In this document: in pieces, positions 37,101-48,104 of the stretch
Position numbering within the stretch: the stretch's first letter is position 1
Layout: each line of letters starts with the position of its first letter
Source of the DNA: Anoplopoma fimbria
Lineage: Eukaryota > Chordata > Actinopteri > Perciformes > Anoplopomatidae
Direction of reading: 5' to 3'
Length of the DNA: 64,000 nucleotides
NCBI RefSeq assembly: GCF_027596085.1
Contig: NC_072467.1
Span: forward strand, 15,183,976 to 15,247,975
Position numbers and translations under genes: made by a program
The notes under the pieces: generated by a model
Databases searched by the model: none
The model's input: the letters and a program-made list of their open reading frames with translations, nothing else
What the model was told of the DNA's origin: nothing

Positions 37101-40100
37101 CGTTAATGCATGTGCTCCAGGTGATAGTGGAGAAGGTCTCCGGCTCTCAGATAGTGGACATCGATAAGAGGAAGTACCTGGTGCCCTCTGACATCACAGT
37201 GGCCCAGTTCATGTGGATCATCAGGAAACGCATTCAGCTGCCATCAGAGAAAGCCATCTTCCTCTTTGTCGACAAAACAGTCCCCCAATCCAGGTGAGAG
37301 CAGCAGATCGCCGTCGCATAGCGGAATAAAGTAAGACAGAAGCTGTGTTTCTATTCACGTATCTTTATGAACGTATTGATGTATCACAGTAAAGGAAACT
37401 GCAAAATTCCAGAAAACTTGGGCAGAAAGTTTCGTTTCAGGTGTTTTTTGGCTTTGTCCAAAAAAGAGTTGATGTAGTGAACGTTTAACTCAGGACTGAC
37501 TGGCTTTTTCAGCTGTTGACTTCTTTCAAAATAATCCCATAATGCATGGATCCTTGTCTTGGTCTCCAGACAACATCAAACATGGGGAACACTAGCTGAC
37601 ATGAAAGAACCCTTAAAATTTGCTCGATGAAACCAATTCGCGAATGTTACGTGACCTGTTTTGTTTCCTGTTCGCAACCTCTACTTCTTCTACTGTGTTT
37701 ACTGGTGGATTATCACCATGTGTAGTTTAAAGTGCCATCTTCTGAACAAAGTACGCTGTATAGCCGAGTTTATTTGCTCCAAACCAAATGATGGAGAAGC
37801 TCGTAATTCACATTTTTTTTTACAACATTTCAGAAGCTAGCTTGACAACTGAATGGAAACACAGTTAGTGAAATCTTAATCGCAGAATTGTTCCTGTTTT
37901 CAATCTTCATCACTTGTGTCGTGAAGCACCAAAGCATGTGTACCCCAAAGTACCCAGCTGGTACACCATGTTAAATGCATCACATAGGCCTTGAGTGGCT
38001 CTTAGCTTTTTGCTGATAGTCTTATTTCCTCGTAGTAATTTTGGTCAGTTCTCAGAATAAACATTTGAATAATTGAATGATAATAAACCATTATCTGTTA
38101 CAAGACAGAGCAGCAAAAGAGGTTTGCATAATTCTGTGAAGTGACTTTTCTGGTAACACTGCACAATTCACATAAATCTATATCAGAACCAAAGCAGCCA
38201 ACCTCTGGTTCTTAAAGAAGAAGCCAATGCTAAAATGCATTAGCTTGCATGTAAACATGAGTTTATGGTCTCAATCTCTGGTTTCAAGTCTTATTCAATA
38301 CAGAATGATGTTCATTTAGTAAATTATGGTCCGTTTTGAAGTATAATAGTTAATAAGGCAGGGTATGCTTTAAGGGCGTGGCTACCTTGTGATTGACAGG
38401 TCACTTCCATGGCGTTGTCAGGTCTGGGTTTTGTCCTTTTTTTTTGTCTTAGAACTTTAACCCTATCACAGGGGGTTTTAAGTTCATGAAAGTTCATTTT
38501 AATCTTTTGGTCATTTGGTAGTACTTCTTACAGTCTTTGATTAGAACATCAGGGAAAGCAGACCAATAGTGACCTCATCGGCTGCACACATCTCCAAGCA
38601 ACTTTTGCACTTAGATGTCATCCAATCACAGCCGTTGGAAACACCGATACAGAGGCCAGAAGCATAACTCCACAAATGTGTCCAAAAAAATATGCAAAAT
38701 ATCTGAAGTATTTAGTTTAAAGATTTTCCGATTCGTGGTGGAGGGGTTTGTGTGCCCCAGTGATCCTGAGAGCTGTGTTGTCGGGGGCAATAGCTCCTGG
38801 TAGGGTCTCCCAAGGCAAAGTGGTCTCGGGGGAGGGGTCAGACTAAGAGCGATTCACCAAACCTCAATGAATCGGACGATACAAGGTTGTGGCACCTCGC
38901 CCGGAATAGGGAAACCGGGGCACCCTCCTGGAGCCAGACCTGGTAGGGGAGCTCGCCGGTGAGCGTCTGGTGGCCGGGCCTTGGCACATGGGGCCCGGCC
39001 GGGCCCAGCCCGAAAAAGCTACATCGTGCCGCCACCCTGTGGGCCCACCACCCGCAGGGATAGGCATTGGGGTCGGGTGCAATGTGAGCTGGGCGGCAGG
39101 CTGGGGCGGAAACCTGGGCGTGCTGACCCCCGGCATCACAGACTAGCTCTAGGGACGTGGAATGTTACCTCTCTGGCGGGGAAGGAACCGGAGCTGGTGC
39201 GGGAGGTGGAACGCTACCAGCTAGATATAGTTGGGCTCACCTCCACGCATAGCACCGGTTCTGGAACCAAACTCCTGGAGAGGGGCTGGACTTTTTCCTT
39301 TTCCGGAGTTGCCCAGGGTGAGAGGCGCCGGGCGGGTGTGGGGATACTCACAAGCCCCCGGCTGAGCGCCGCTGTTCTGGAGTTCTCCCCGGAGAATGAG
39401 AGGGTCGCCTCTCTGCGACTGGGAATCGCAGGAGGAAAGTCTCTGACTGTTGTTTGTGCCTATGCACCAAACGGCAGTCCTTGGGTGGTGTTCTGGAAAG
39501 GGCGCCGACTGGGGACTCCATAGTTCTTCTGGGAGACTTCAACGCTCACGTGGGTAACGATGGAGAAACCTGGAGGGGTGTGATTGGGAGGAACGGCCTG
39601 CCCGATCTGAACCCGAGTGGTGCTTTGTTGTTGGACTTCTGTGCTAGTCATGGACTGTCCATAACAAACACCATGTTTGAGCATAGGGAGGTTCATAAGT
39701 GTACTTGGTACCAGAACACCCAAGGCCAAAGGTCTATGATCGACTTTGTAGTTGTGTCATCAGACCTGCGGCCATATGTCTTGGACACTCGGGTGAAGAG
39801 AGGAGCAGAGCTGTCAACTGATCACCACCTGGTGGTGAGTTGGATCAGGTGGCGGGGGAGGCTGCCGGACAGACCCGGTAAACCCAAACGTGTAGTGAGG
39901 GTGAACTGGGAACGTCTGGCTGAGGATCCTGTCCGCAAGGTCTTCAACTCCCACCTCCGGAACAATTTCTCTTGCATCCCGGGGAGGCTGGGGACATGGA
40001 ATCCGAGTGGGCCATGTTCAAATCCTCCATTGTGGAAGCTGCTGCTAGGAGTTGTGGTCGGAAGGCGATCGGTGCCTGTCGTGGCGGCAATCCAAGAACC

Positions 40101-43100
40101 CGCTGGTGGACACCAGCGGTGAAGGAGGCCGTCAAGCTGAAGAAGGAGGCCTTTCGGGCTTGGTTGGCCGAGGGGTCTCCTGAATCAGCAGGCAGGTATC
40201 GGTTGGCCAGAAGGGCTGCAGCTGCGGCGGTTGCTGAGGCAAAAACCCGGGTGTGGGAGGAGTTCGGCGAGGCCATGGAGAAGGACTTTCGAATGGCCTC
40301 AAGGAAGTTCTGGCAAACCGTGAGACGACTCAGAAAGGGGAAACAGGGCTTTTCTCAGGCTGTGCTCAGCAGGGGGAGAACTGCAGACCCGGACTGGGGA
40401 TATTGTCGAGCGGTGGAAAGAACACTTTGAGGAACTCCTAAACCCGACCAACACGTCCTCTGTGGAAGAGGCAGAGTCTGAAGACTCAGGGGAAGTCTCG
40501 TCCATATGCCTGGCGGAGGTCGTTGAGGTAGTTAAAAAGCTCTTCAGCGGCAAAGCGCCAGGAGTGGATGAGATTCGACCGGAGATGCTAAAGGCTCTGG
40601 ACATTGTTGGGCTGTCTTGGTTGACACGTCTCTTCACTGTCGCGTGGAAGTCGGGTACAGTGCCTGTGGAGTGGCAGACCGGGATGGTGGTTCCCATTTT
40701 CAAAAAGGGGGACCGGAGAGTGTGCTCCAATTATAGGGGTATCACACTGCTCAGCCTCCCCGGGAAAGTTTACTCCAGGGTGCTGGAAAGGAGGCTCCGT
40801 CCGATTGTCGAACCTCAGATTCAGGAGGAGCAATGCGGATTCCGTCCTGGACGTGGAACAGCAGTTCGGTGCAGCGTCAGCAGTGATGCGGGCGTTGTAC
40901 CGGACCGTTTTGGTGAAGAAGGAGCTGAGCCAAAAGGCAAAGCTCTCGATTTACCAGTCCATCTACGTTCCAACCCTCACCTATGGTCATGAGCTTTGGG
41001 TAGTGACCGAAAGAATGAGATCGCGAATACAAGCGGCCGAAATGAGCTTCCTTCGTAGGGTGGCTGGGCTCAGCCTTAGAGATAGGGTGAGGAGCTCAGA
41101 TATCCGGAGGGAGCTCGGAGTAGAGCCGCTGCTCCTTCGCGTTGAAAGGGGCCAGCTGAGGTGGCTCGGGCATCTGATCAGGATGCCTCCTGGACGCCTC
41201 CCTTTAGAGGTTTTCCAGGCACGTCCAACTGGTAAGAGGCCCCGGGGTAGACCCAGAACACGCTGGAGAGATTATATATCTCGTCTGGCCTGGGAACGCC
41301 TCGGGGTTCCCCAGGAGGAGCTGGAAAGTGTTGCTGGGGAGAAGGACGTCTGGAGGACCCTCCTTAGCTTGCTGCCCCCGCGACCCGGCCCCGGATAAGC
41401 GGAAGGAGATGGATGGATGGATGGATTTTCCGATTGACTTGAAGCAGTTTTCTCTAGAGGGCCACTGATTGTTTATATCATATTACACACTGCTGTTAAG
41501 AATTTTAATCCGAGCCAATAGACCAAAAATCAGCCATAGCTTAATGCAGATATATATATGTATTGATGAACCCTTAATTACCAGTTTATTGGATACACCC
41601 ATCTAAAACTAATGCACACAAATCCTGAAATTAATCGTTCATTTTTTGTGTTGTTGCTAATATTTTGTCTACCCAATTAATATGAATCGAGGATGGACAA
41701 AATGTTGGAAACCCCTCTCCACGCTCTAGCTAGTGTTACTTCTCCATCCACCTGTGTACTATGTGCCGGGCGTTTATCTGTCCCTCTGGGTTACTGAGGA
41801 GCAGAAACATATGAGCCCCTAGTATTTGGTAATCGATCTCCCTGTGAAAGAGAATGAAGCCACGCCTGCACTCTCAATTTACACTGATCAGATCCCCCAC
41901 AGCTATTTTAGTTATGCATATACATGCATTGTATCTGAGGAATCTGACCTGCTATCCAGACCTCTGCATTCTATCCATAATGCCTCTCTTGGGGAAACTG
42001 GCTCACACTCACGGCTGCATGTAGTTTTTTTTTTTTCATGTTTGGCCTGCGGAGGAGTGACGTAGAGACGCTGCTCTGGTAGAGACACATTTATGAGATT
42101 TATAAGTTGTATCTGACTCTGGTGAGACAGCAAGAAAGGGTTATTCCCAAAATGCTGTGCTCTCTTTAAATGTAGTAATGGATCCATTGAGTAGTATTCA
42201 CAAAAACAAATGCACTCCCAATCCACCAGCGCTGTTCCAAAAGTGGCCCTATTATGCTTTTCCACTTTTCCCCTCTTCTTTAATGTGTTATATATATATT
42301 TTTGTACATGTAAAAGGTCCGTAGATGTAAAACCTGAAGTCCACGCCTAAAAGGAGTTACCCTCCCCCTCAGAAGCTCCTGAGCTGCCTGAAACGGCTCG
42401 ATTGAATTCTCTTCTTCACTTCTGTAACTTTATGAGGTCACAATGTTACAGAAGTCACCTAACACTCTCCGGCTAGTTTGGCCCTCAAACAGCAAAAGAG
42501 AGAGACGGAGCTGAAGCTCCGGAGGAAGAGTTTTTTGAAATGTGAAACGTTGACCAATCACAACAGAGCGGGCTAGCTGACTCTGGAGGGAGGAGCAAGC
42601 GCTACAACGGAGCATTTCAGAGAGAGGGTGAGAAAAGGACAGCCAGGATGAGAAAAACAAGGAGGATTATGAGCATTAACGCATGTAAACATGTTGTAAC
42701 TGTAACTTGAGATAAAAATATGCACCCGGAAAATAGCATAATAGCGCCTGTTTAAAACTTAAACATCCTCAAATGTAGATCATGGAGGAATAGGAGACAT
42801 TTTGGACAAAAAGCTCAGTTGTTACAATAACATTAGTGAGATGTCAATCACAGAAGCCCGTACTAAATCATACTCTGCTTTATTGTATATCTGACTCTAA
42901 ATGGACCATAATTTACTAAATGAACATCATGCTGTATTGAAGAAGACTTGAAACTAGAGATTGAGACCATAAACTAATGTTTACAATGTTTACTGAGGGA
43001 ATAAATCAAGAGTGAAGTAGAGTCATTTTCTCATAGACTTCTATACAACCAGAGGAGTTGCCCCCTGATTGACAGTAGAGAGAATGCAGCTTTATTGTGC

Positions 43101-43758
43101 AAGTATAAGGAACTTAAGCATTGGCTTCACTTTCCAAAGGTTTCTGCCTGGTACCGCAGCAATATTTCATGGAGTGGCTTTGGAAGGAGGCCTGAAGGGA
43201 GGGGAGTCATTTTTTTTAATCATATTTATTCAAATTCTAGCTAATTCTTGCTGGTTTCTTCAAGGTTTGCCTCCTCCATCTTTAACAAGTGAAGATCTAC
43301 TGTTCCTGCCCCATATCCTTCAGCATGTGGTAGTACCACATGGTGGTATAATGTTACAATGAAATATTTTTCGGCCTAGACTTGTTGTATCTACAGCATT
43401 TTTTAATTGGAAAGCATTTCCTAAATGTTTGTGCTTCTGCTTTTTGAATGTGTTTTGTCCTTTTAGGGCAGCTGTAGGTTTTAGCATGTAAAACGGACTT
43501 CAAAATTCTGTCGCTTAGCACAAAACAACCACTATTTAAGGCGTTTGTCTTCACAGACTCATACATATCTATATATATATATATATATATAATATATAAT
43601 ATAATCGATTGTAATTAAATGCCGTGTGTGCTGTGTGTTGCAGTCTGACTATGGGCCAGTTGTACGACAAGGAGAAGGACGAGGACGGCTTCCTGTACGT
43701 GGCCTACAGCGGAGAGAACACCTTTGGTTACAAGGCCTTTTATACAACACGGGGTTAA
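34165..43758 (+). CDS. gabarapl2: gabarapl2 (GATE-16), complete (4 exons), extended C-terminus
   Basis: ATG8-family ubiquitin-like protein, conjugated to phosphatidylethanolamine for autophagosome maturation and intra-Golgi transport. Exons: 34165-34198, 35453-35508, 37121-37293 and 43644-43758, all GT-AG with matching phase. The product is 125 residues. It starts [15 protein letters not shown] and includes [33 protein letters not shown] and [14 protein letters not shown]. Gly116 is the usual ATG4 cleavage site. Human has one residue after it; here the frame continues YKAFYTTRG then stop (43756-43758). A possible poly-A signal AATAAA is at 43970-43975, after a CA repeat in the 3' UTR. Intron 3 (6.35 kb) holds an RTE LINE, a MITE and two family-A repeats. 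Confidence 0.95.
34595..34716. repeat. poly-T run and (AAAT)n repeat
   Basis: A T run of about 18 at 34602-34620 and five or six AAAT units at about 34692-34713, in gabarapl2 intron 1. The intron between 34717 and 35452 otherwise shows nothing. Confidence 0.85.
35720..35805 (-). mobile_element. LINE 3' end fragment (same family as 15.3 kb)
   Basis: On the minus strand it reads CTCCTTGTATGTGAAAAGC, ACTTGGCAATGAACCAG, then ATTCTGATTTC, matching the ending at about 15610-15668. In gabarapl2 intron 2; the rest of that intron (35806-37120) is unassigned AT-rich sequence. Confidence 0.65.
38180..38420 (-). repeat. dispersed repeat family A, inverted copy (A5)
   Basis: Complement of the family segment with ACTTGAAACCAGAGATTGAG and TGAACATCATTCTGTATTGA; in gabarapl2 intron 3. 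Similarity to the A3 upstream part continues weakly to about 38600. Confidence 0.7.
38734..41423 (+). mobile_element. RTE-clade (Rex3-like) LINE with target duplication and internal deletion
   Basis: A 2.69-kb insertion in gabarapl2 intron 3, sense orientation, flanked by GATTTTCCGATT at 38722-38733 and 41424-41435. It ends in a GGAT-repeat tail. AP-endonuclease pieces are visible at 39150-39880 ([45 protein letters not shown]). RT fingers are at 40540-40860 ([41 protein letters not shown]). The C-terminal region is at 40860-41395 ([43 protein letters not shown]). The catalytic palm with its FADD-type motif is missing between GFRPGRGT and the C-terminal part. Frameshifts occur near 39475, 39985 and 40375. 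Inactive. Confidence 0.9.
42243..42752 (-). mobile_element. MITE, TTAA-flanked (piggyBac-like), copy 2
   Basis: The inverted counterpart of 1129-1714, from AGTGGCCCTATTATGCTTTT to CATAATAGCGCCTGT, with TTAA following the right end. The left TTAA is degraded. The AT run is much shorter than in copy 1. In gabarapl2 intron 3. Confidence 0.75.
42830..43372 (+). repeat. dispersed repeat family A (copy A6)
   Basis: Collinear with 30420-30895, including the terminal CATGTGGTAGTACCACATG palindrome at about 43325-43343, with an extra segment near 43255-43320. In gabarapl2 intron 3, about 270 bp before exon 4. Confidence 0.8.
43569..43602. repeat. (AT)n microsatellite
   Basis: An AT run about 40 bp upstream of the gabarapl2 exon 4 acceptor at 43642-43643. 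Confidence 0.85.
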
Positions 43759-43763
43759 CGCCA

Positions 43764-43766
43764 CGC

Positions 43767-43812
<46 letters not shown>
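43764..43812. repeat. (CA)n microsatellite in gabarapl2 3' UTR
   Basis: About 22 CA units starting six bases after the stop codon. A shorter CA run lies at about 44177-44205. Confidence 0.95.
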
Positions 43813-43814
<2 letters not shown>

Positions 43815-43975
43815 GGGCCCGACATACACTGGTGCACCATGTATTAAACATTGGCCGTTTTACGTGTTACACAAGTAATGCACCTACATACTTGGCACAG
43901 TTATTTACGGTCAACTTTTGATACTATAAAACACATTTATGGTGGAAATGAACTCAACCGACATGCTACAATAAA

Positions 43976-46900
43976 CAGGTTACAAACTGGCTTGACGTGC
44001 TTGACTTTTAAAGACGGGTCTCTGGTCACGATCGTTGTTTTAAAAGGTTAGTCGTGTGGAGAAATATTGTCAACACTGCCGTTAAAATAAGAGTAAGAAG
44101 GCACATTATAGGCAAATCATTCATTCTCATATTGCCATTAGTATTAAACTTTTAAAGAAAACTTATTTAGGCTCTGACACACACACACACACACACACAC
44201 ACACTCGTCAATCATTACCCGATCAGGCTCCATTTTGCGTCAGTCCATCTTTGTTGTCACGGATATTTGTGTTCAGCAGACTTAAGAATAATCGTACAAC
44301 CAGAATCATAAACCACATTATGGATGTATTTGTATGGCTCGTCATATAATGTATAAAAACGTCAGTATTTAACATTAATGCCACAGGAACACTGTGCTAC
44401 GATAGGCTGAGAGAATGACTGTAGGCATGTGAGAGAAAGAAAGATGGCGGCCGACACTGCTGAGACGGTGGAGGATGGTGGATGGAAGCTGCTGGTGAGG
44501 AGTCAGCCGGTGTAAATTGTGTCCAGCTCCAGCCAATAGGATGTCTCTCTGAGTGCTTCCCAGCCCGGCTCTTATCAATTTGCACATCATGTTGGCTGGA
44601 TGGATGTCGGGGGGGGGGGCGCAAAACTTTACCTGTTTATCGTGTCGACTTGTGATATTTCTTACGTTGTCATCACGGGGGAACTGTCTGTGGAATTATC
44701 TGTTCCACATTTTCTGTTTCCACAACTTGTCAGTTTGTGTTCAGGAGGACAGCCGCTGATACACCGTGAGCCATCAGCACACAAACAGCTAATAACATTA
44801 GAAATATTATGACGTGTTACTTTTTAACTTTTTTTTTTTTCCTTCCTTTTTCCTTGGAAAAGACACGCTGTATTAGACCCTGACCCTGCACACAATCTAT
44901 TTAAGTCGTAAAGCTTAAAACACACAGATCTAAGCGGAAATGTTGGTTAATAAAATGGTTGGTGTTTTTTATTGTGCTTTCCCACGTTAATGATTAAATG
45001 CCCGTTTAATGATCTGTGTGCTCATAAGCCATGGTTAAAATTTGCAGCAGAGGAATTCACATTTCAGATACTTCTAGTAAAGTGTTGCTCAGATCAGTAA
45101 AAACTCAGAACCACTCAGGTGACGCTGACATTCTGGCTGCATTTCACCCTTTACTTGACCACATGGTAGTATTCATATTTGTGCCCCACCAAGCCGGTTG
45201 TAGCTTTCAAACATGGTATGTAGATGTGTAATATATTGATGGAATGCTATGATATTCAGTGTTGTTTTATTTCGTCAGTGTTGTATGTTTAATATATCTT
45301 AAAGGCATAAAGGAATTTTAGATATCTGAAAAAGGTAAGGTAGCTGGAAGACCTGACCAATAAAAACGAATGTAAAAGGAATCGGGAGGTGTTTCTGTCT
45401 TATTAATGAGGGATATGAATAATATGTCTCTAATAACTTTCTCTTCCAACACTTTCACTTGCTACTTCTTGGAAAATGAAAGTTTGGTAGCCAAGTGTCT
45501 ACAGCACGTGCCATATATTCACAGAGTCCTGGTTTTCGACTCGGATCTCAGGACCTTTGTTTTTACATCCTACGTCTCTGTCCCTCTGCCCGTTTCCAGT
45601 CTGCCTCTAAGCGGTCATCTACGCTTATTACAACCATTGTAGCTAAAGAAATTCAGAGAAAAAAATTCCAAGATTAAATTGGCAAATTTGAGGAGAAAAA
45701 CAACTGACACATTTTTGAGACTATCAAGTCATACATTTCTAAGAAATAAAGGAGTTGAGTGCAAAACCCTTCTTTCATGTTCCGTCTCTGTTCTTTTATG
45801 AACATAAATAAATACTAATACTGTAGAAGTTACAGGAAAGGAGAGACAAACAACTTCTATCTTCGACTACATGAAGGCGTGCGTCTTTTATTTCAGCCCA
45901 GCTAGCACTAAAAACCAACCGTTTAGGAGACGTTACTATGGTTACCAGAGTTACACACTGACATCTCTGTGTGAGGGGAAAGGCCCATTACATAACTGCC
46001 TTTGTTGAAACAGATTTTTGTTAATTACGTGCTTAGAGTTAGCAGAGGAGAGGAATGTCTAGATTCTAGACTCTAGAATGACCTGCTGAGCCTGCTTTGC
46101 TTTACACTCGGCTCACGTTACCGCGGCGCACTAGTAATGCTATACATGTGCGTACCCTTTTTTGCATCTCGCACGAAATGAGGTCACAGGAAACACTTAG
46201 AGCGTCTCAAGCGTCTGTAATGTGAAACGGAATAAGTGGGTGTGGTTTAGTTACTAGAGGGACCCATAAGCTAACGTCAGGGGTTTTATATGATGGTGGG
46301 GTTTGCTGGTCGCCCAGAATGACATTTGATTGGGTAGATTAAAATAAATACCCCAAGTTCAAGATGATTCAAAATTATTTTTGTTTTACAGAAAGAGAAG
46401 AGAGAGATTTTAACAAAACATTTAGCACATTTAGCATGCAGATACATTTACAATTTACAAAGGAACAAAGGATTAAAAGGAGGAAAATGTATTTTTCACA
46501 TCACTGTCTTAAAGTTGTTTATGTTTTATGCAATTATGCACATTTGAGATATTGTCGTACTATTACAGGTAATGTAAGTAGTATGCCAAGTTAAAAAAAA
46601 GGTATTTTGAAGTACAAAAGTAGTATGGCTTAAATTATGGTTTCTGCCATAAATATAAATTCTTCATTCAATTCCCCATAATGCATCTCTGCAGCTTCAC
46701 TTTATAATATCCTCCCTGCCTTTCACACTTTATGACCCCTGTTCGTAACCTAATCTGTAATGATTTTGTAGTGATGTCTCCACCAGGGTTACTCTCCCAG
46801 ACTTCCTGTAGACCATCTAGGACATAATACTAGTGTAGCCATGCTCAACAAGTATTGGATACTCATGCACAGACACTCATGTTCTAAGGCAGGTTTTTTG

Positions 46901-48104
46901 GGGGCGGCATGTTGTAATTCAATTAATTTGAGAAAAAAATAGATTTTTGCACCCCCTCTTGGTTGTGTTTTCAGACATTGGGCCAATCACAGGTCAGTAT
47001 TGCCTTGTTCTAGTCTTAGCCAATGGCTCATAGCTGCAGCTAATTCACGTTCATGTTTATGTAGCAAGCTAGAGATAAGATCACAGTATGTGATCTCAAA
47101 GCAAGTTTGTGAAGAAAACAGGACCTATAACGGCATCGGGATAATGTTTGAAATAAATGACTATAACTGTGTGTTTAGCGCTAATTAGCAATTGATAGCA
47201 TACTAACGCGCTGAACAAAGATGGTGGCAATGGTAGACATTCCACCTGGCAAACATCATCACAGAGCGGCTTGCCTGGCTTAAGACTTTGAGCCACACTT
47301 TTTGTGAACATAAAAAGGCTGTTGTTTTCTTACATAGGGTGAAAAACATTCAAATGAACAGAGAGATACTCCGGTTATTTTCCTGAGCATCGCCTGCTAA
47401 ATGTATGCAAACAATTAAAAGAACATTTAAAACGCACCCTTAAAATCACCACCTCTAAATCTCTTAAACTCTCTACTGCAGAGGAGTGTGAATGACATTG
47501 AATACACACTGTAAAGCTCCCTGGTCGTAACTTACAACATGCTGTTTGGTGCTGAGCCCAAGTGGGTCGTTACTCGTCAGTGGAATCTGCTGAGCTAAAG
47601 CAATGAAACAAATGGTCCTCAGTCCCTGTGGTGATTTGGTATGCCGTCTTCCATGAGGGACATACCTTTGCAGAAAAATGCAGGTCCGACTTGTTCTCTG
47701 TCTTTATAAATGAGTTTGGTGAAGAATGGAATCTACCCTGACATGAATTGTGAGCACGCTGGTCCTGAGTGATCATTACTGTTGTCAGTTGGTCTCACAA
47801 GAATGCTTGGTCTGTGGGAGGACAGGTACAGGTTCCACTGGGTTTTTCAAAACCAGAACACTAGCCGGCTGCAGTCACGACATGTCTCACACATACATTA
47901 TGAAAATAAAACCGTCATCTGAGGACACAGAGCGGGCGGTCAGCAACCTCTTGTGACCAGCATGAGGGAGCAGGGTGTCCTGGGCTGTGGAGAGTCCAAT
48001 ATAGCCAGACAATATTTATCCAGACCTCAAACCTCGCTGACCAGCTGGACCCAACAGGCAAGCTGGACCGCCGGCGAGGACTTTCTCAGCTGCAGAGTGG
48101 CGTT
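43976..48104. other. intergenic between gabarapl2 and adat1 3' ends
   Basis: Convergent gene ends. No gene was recognised. It holds a CA run at 44177-44205, a G run at 44609-44617 and otherwise AT-rich sequence with short meaningless open frames. The part nearest 48104 should include the adat1 3' UTR; no clear minus-strand poly-A signal was found close to the stop. Confidence 0.6.
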
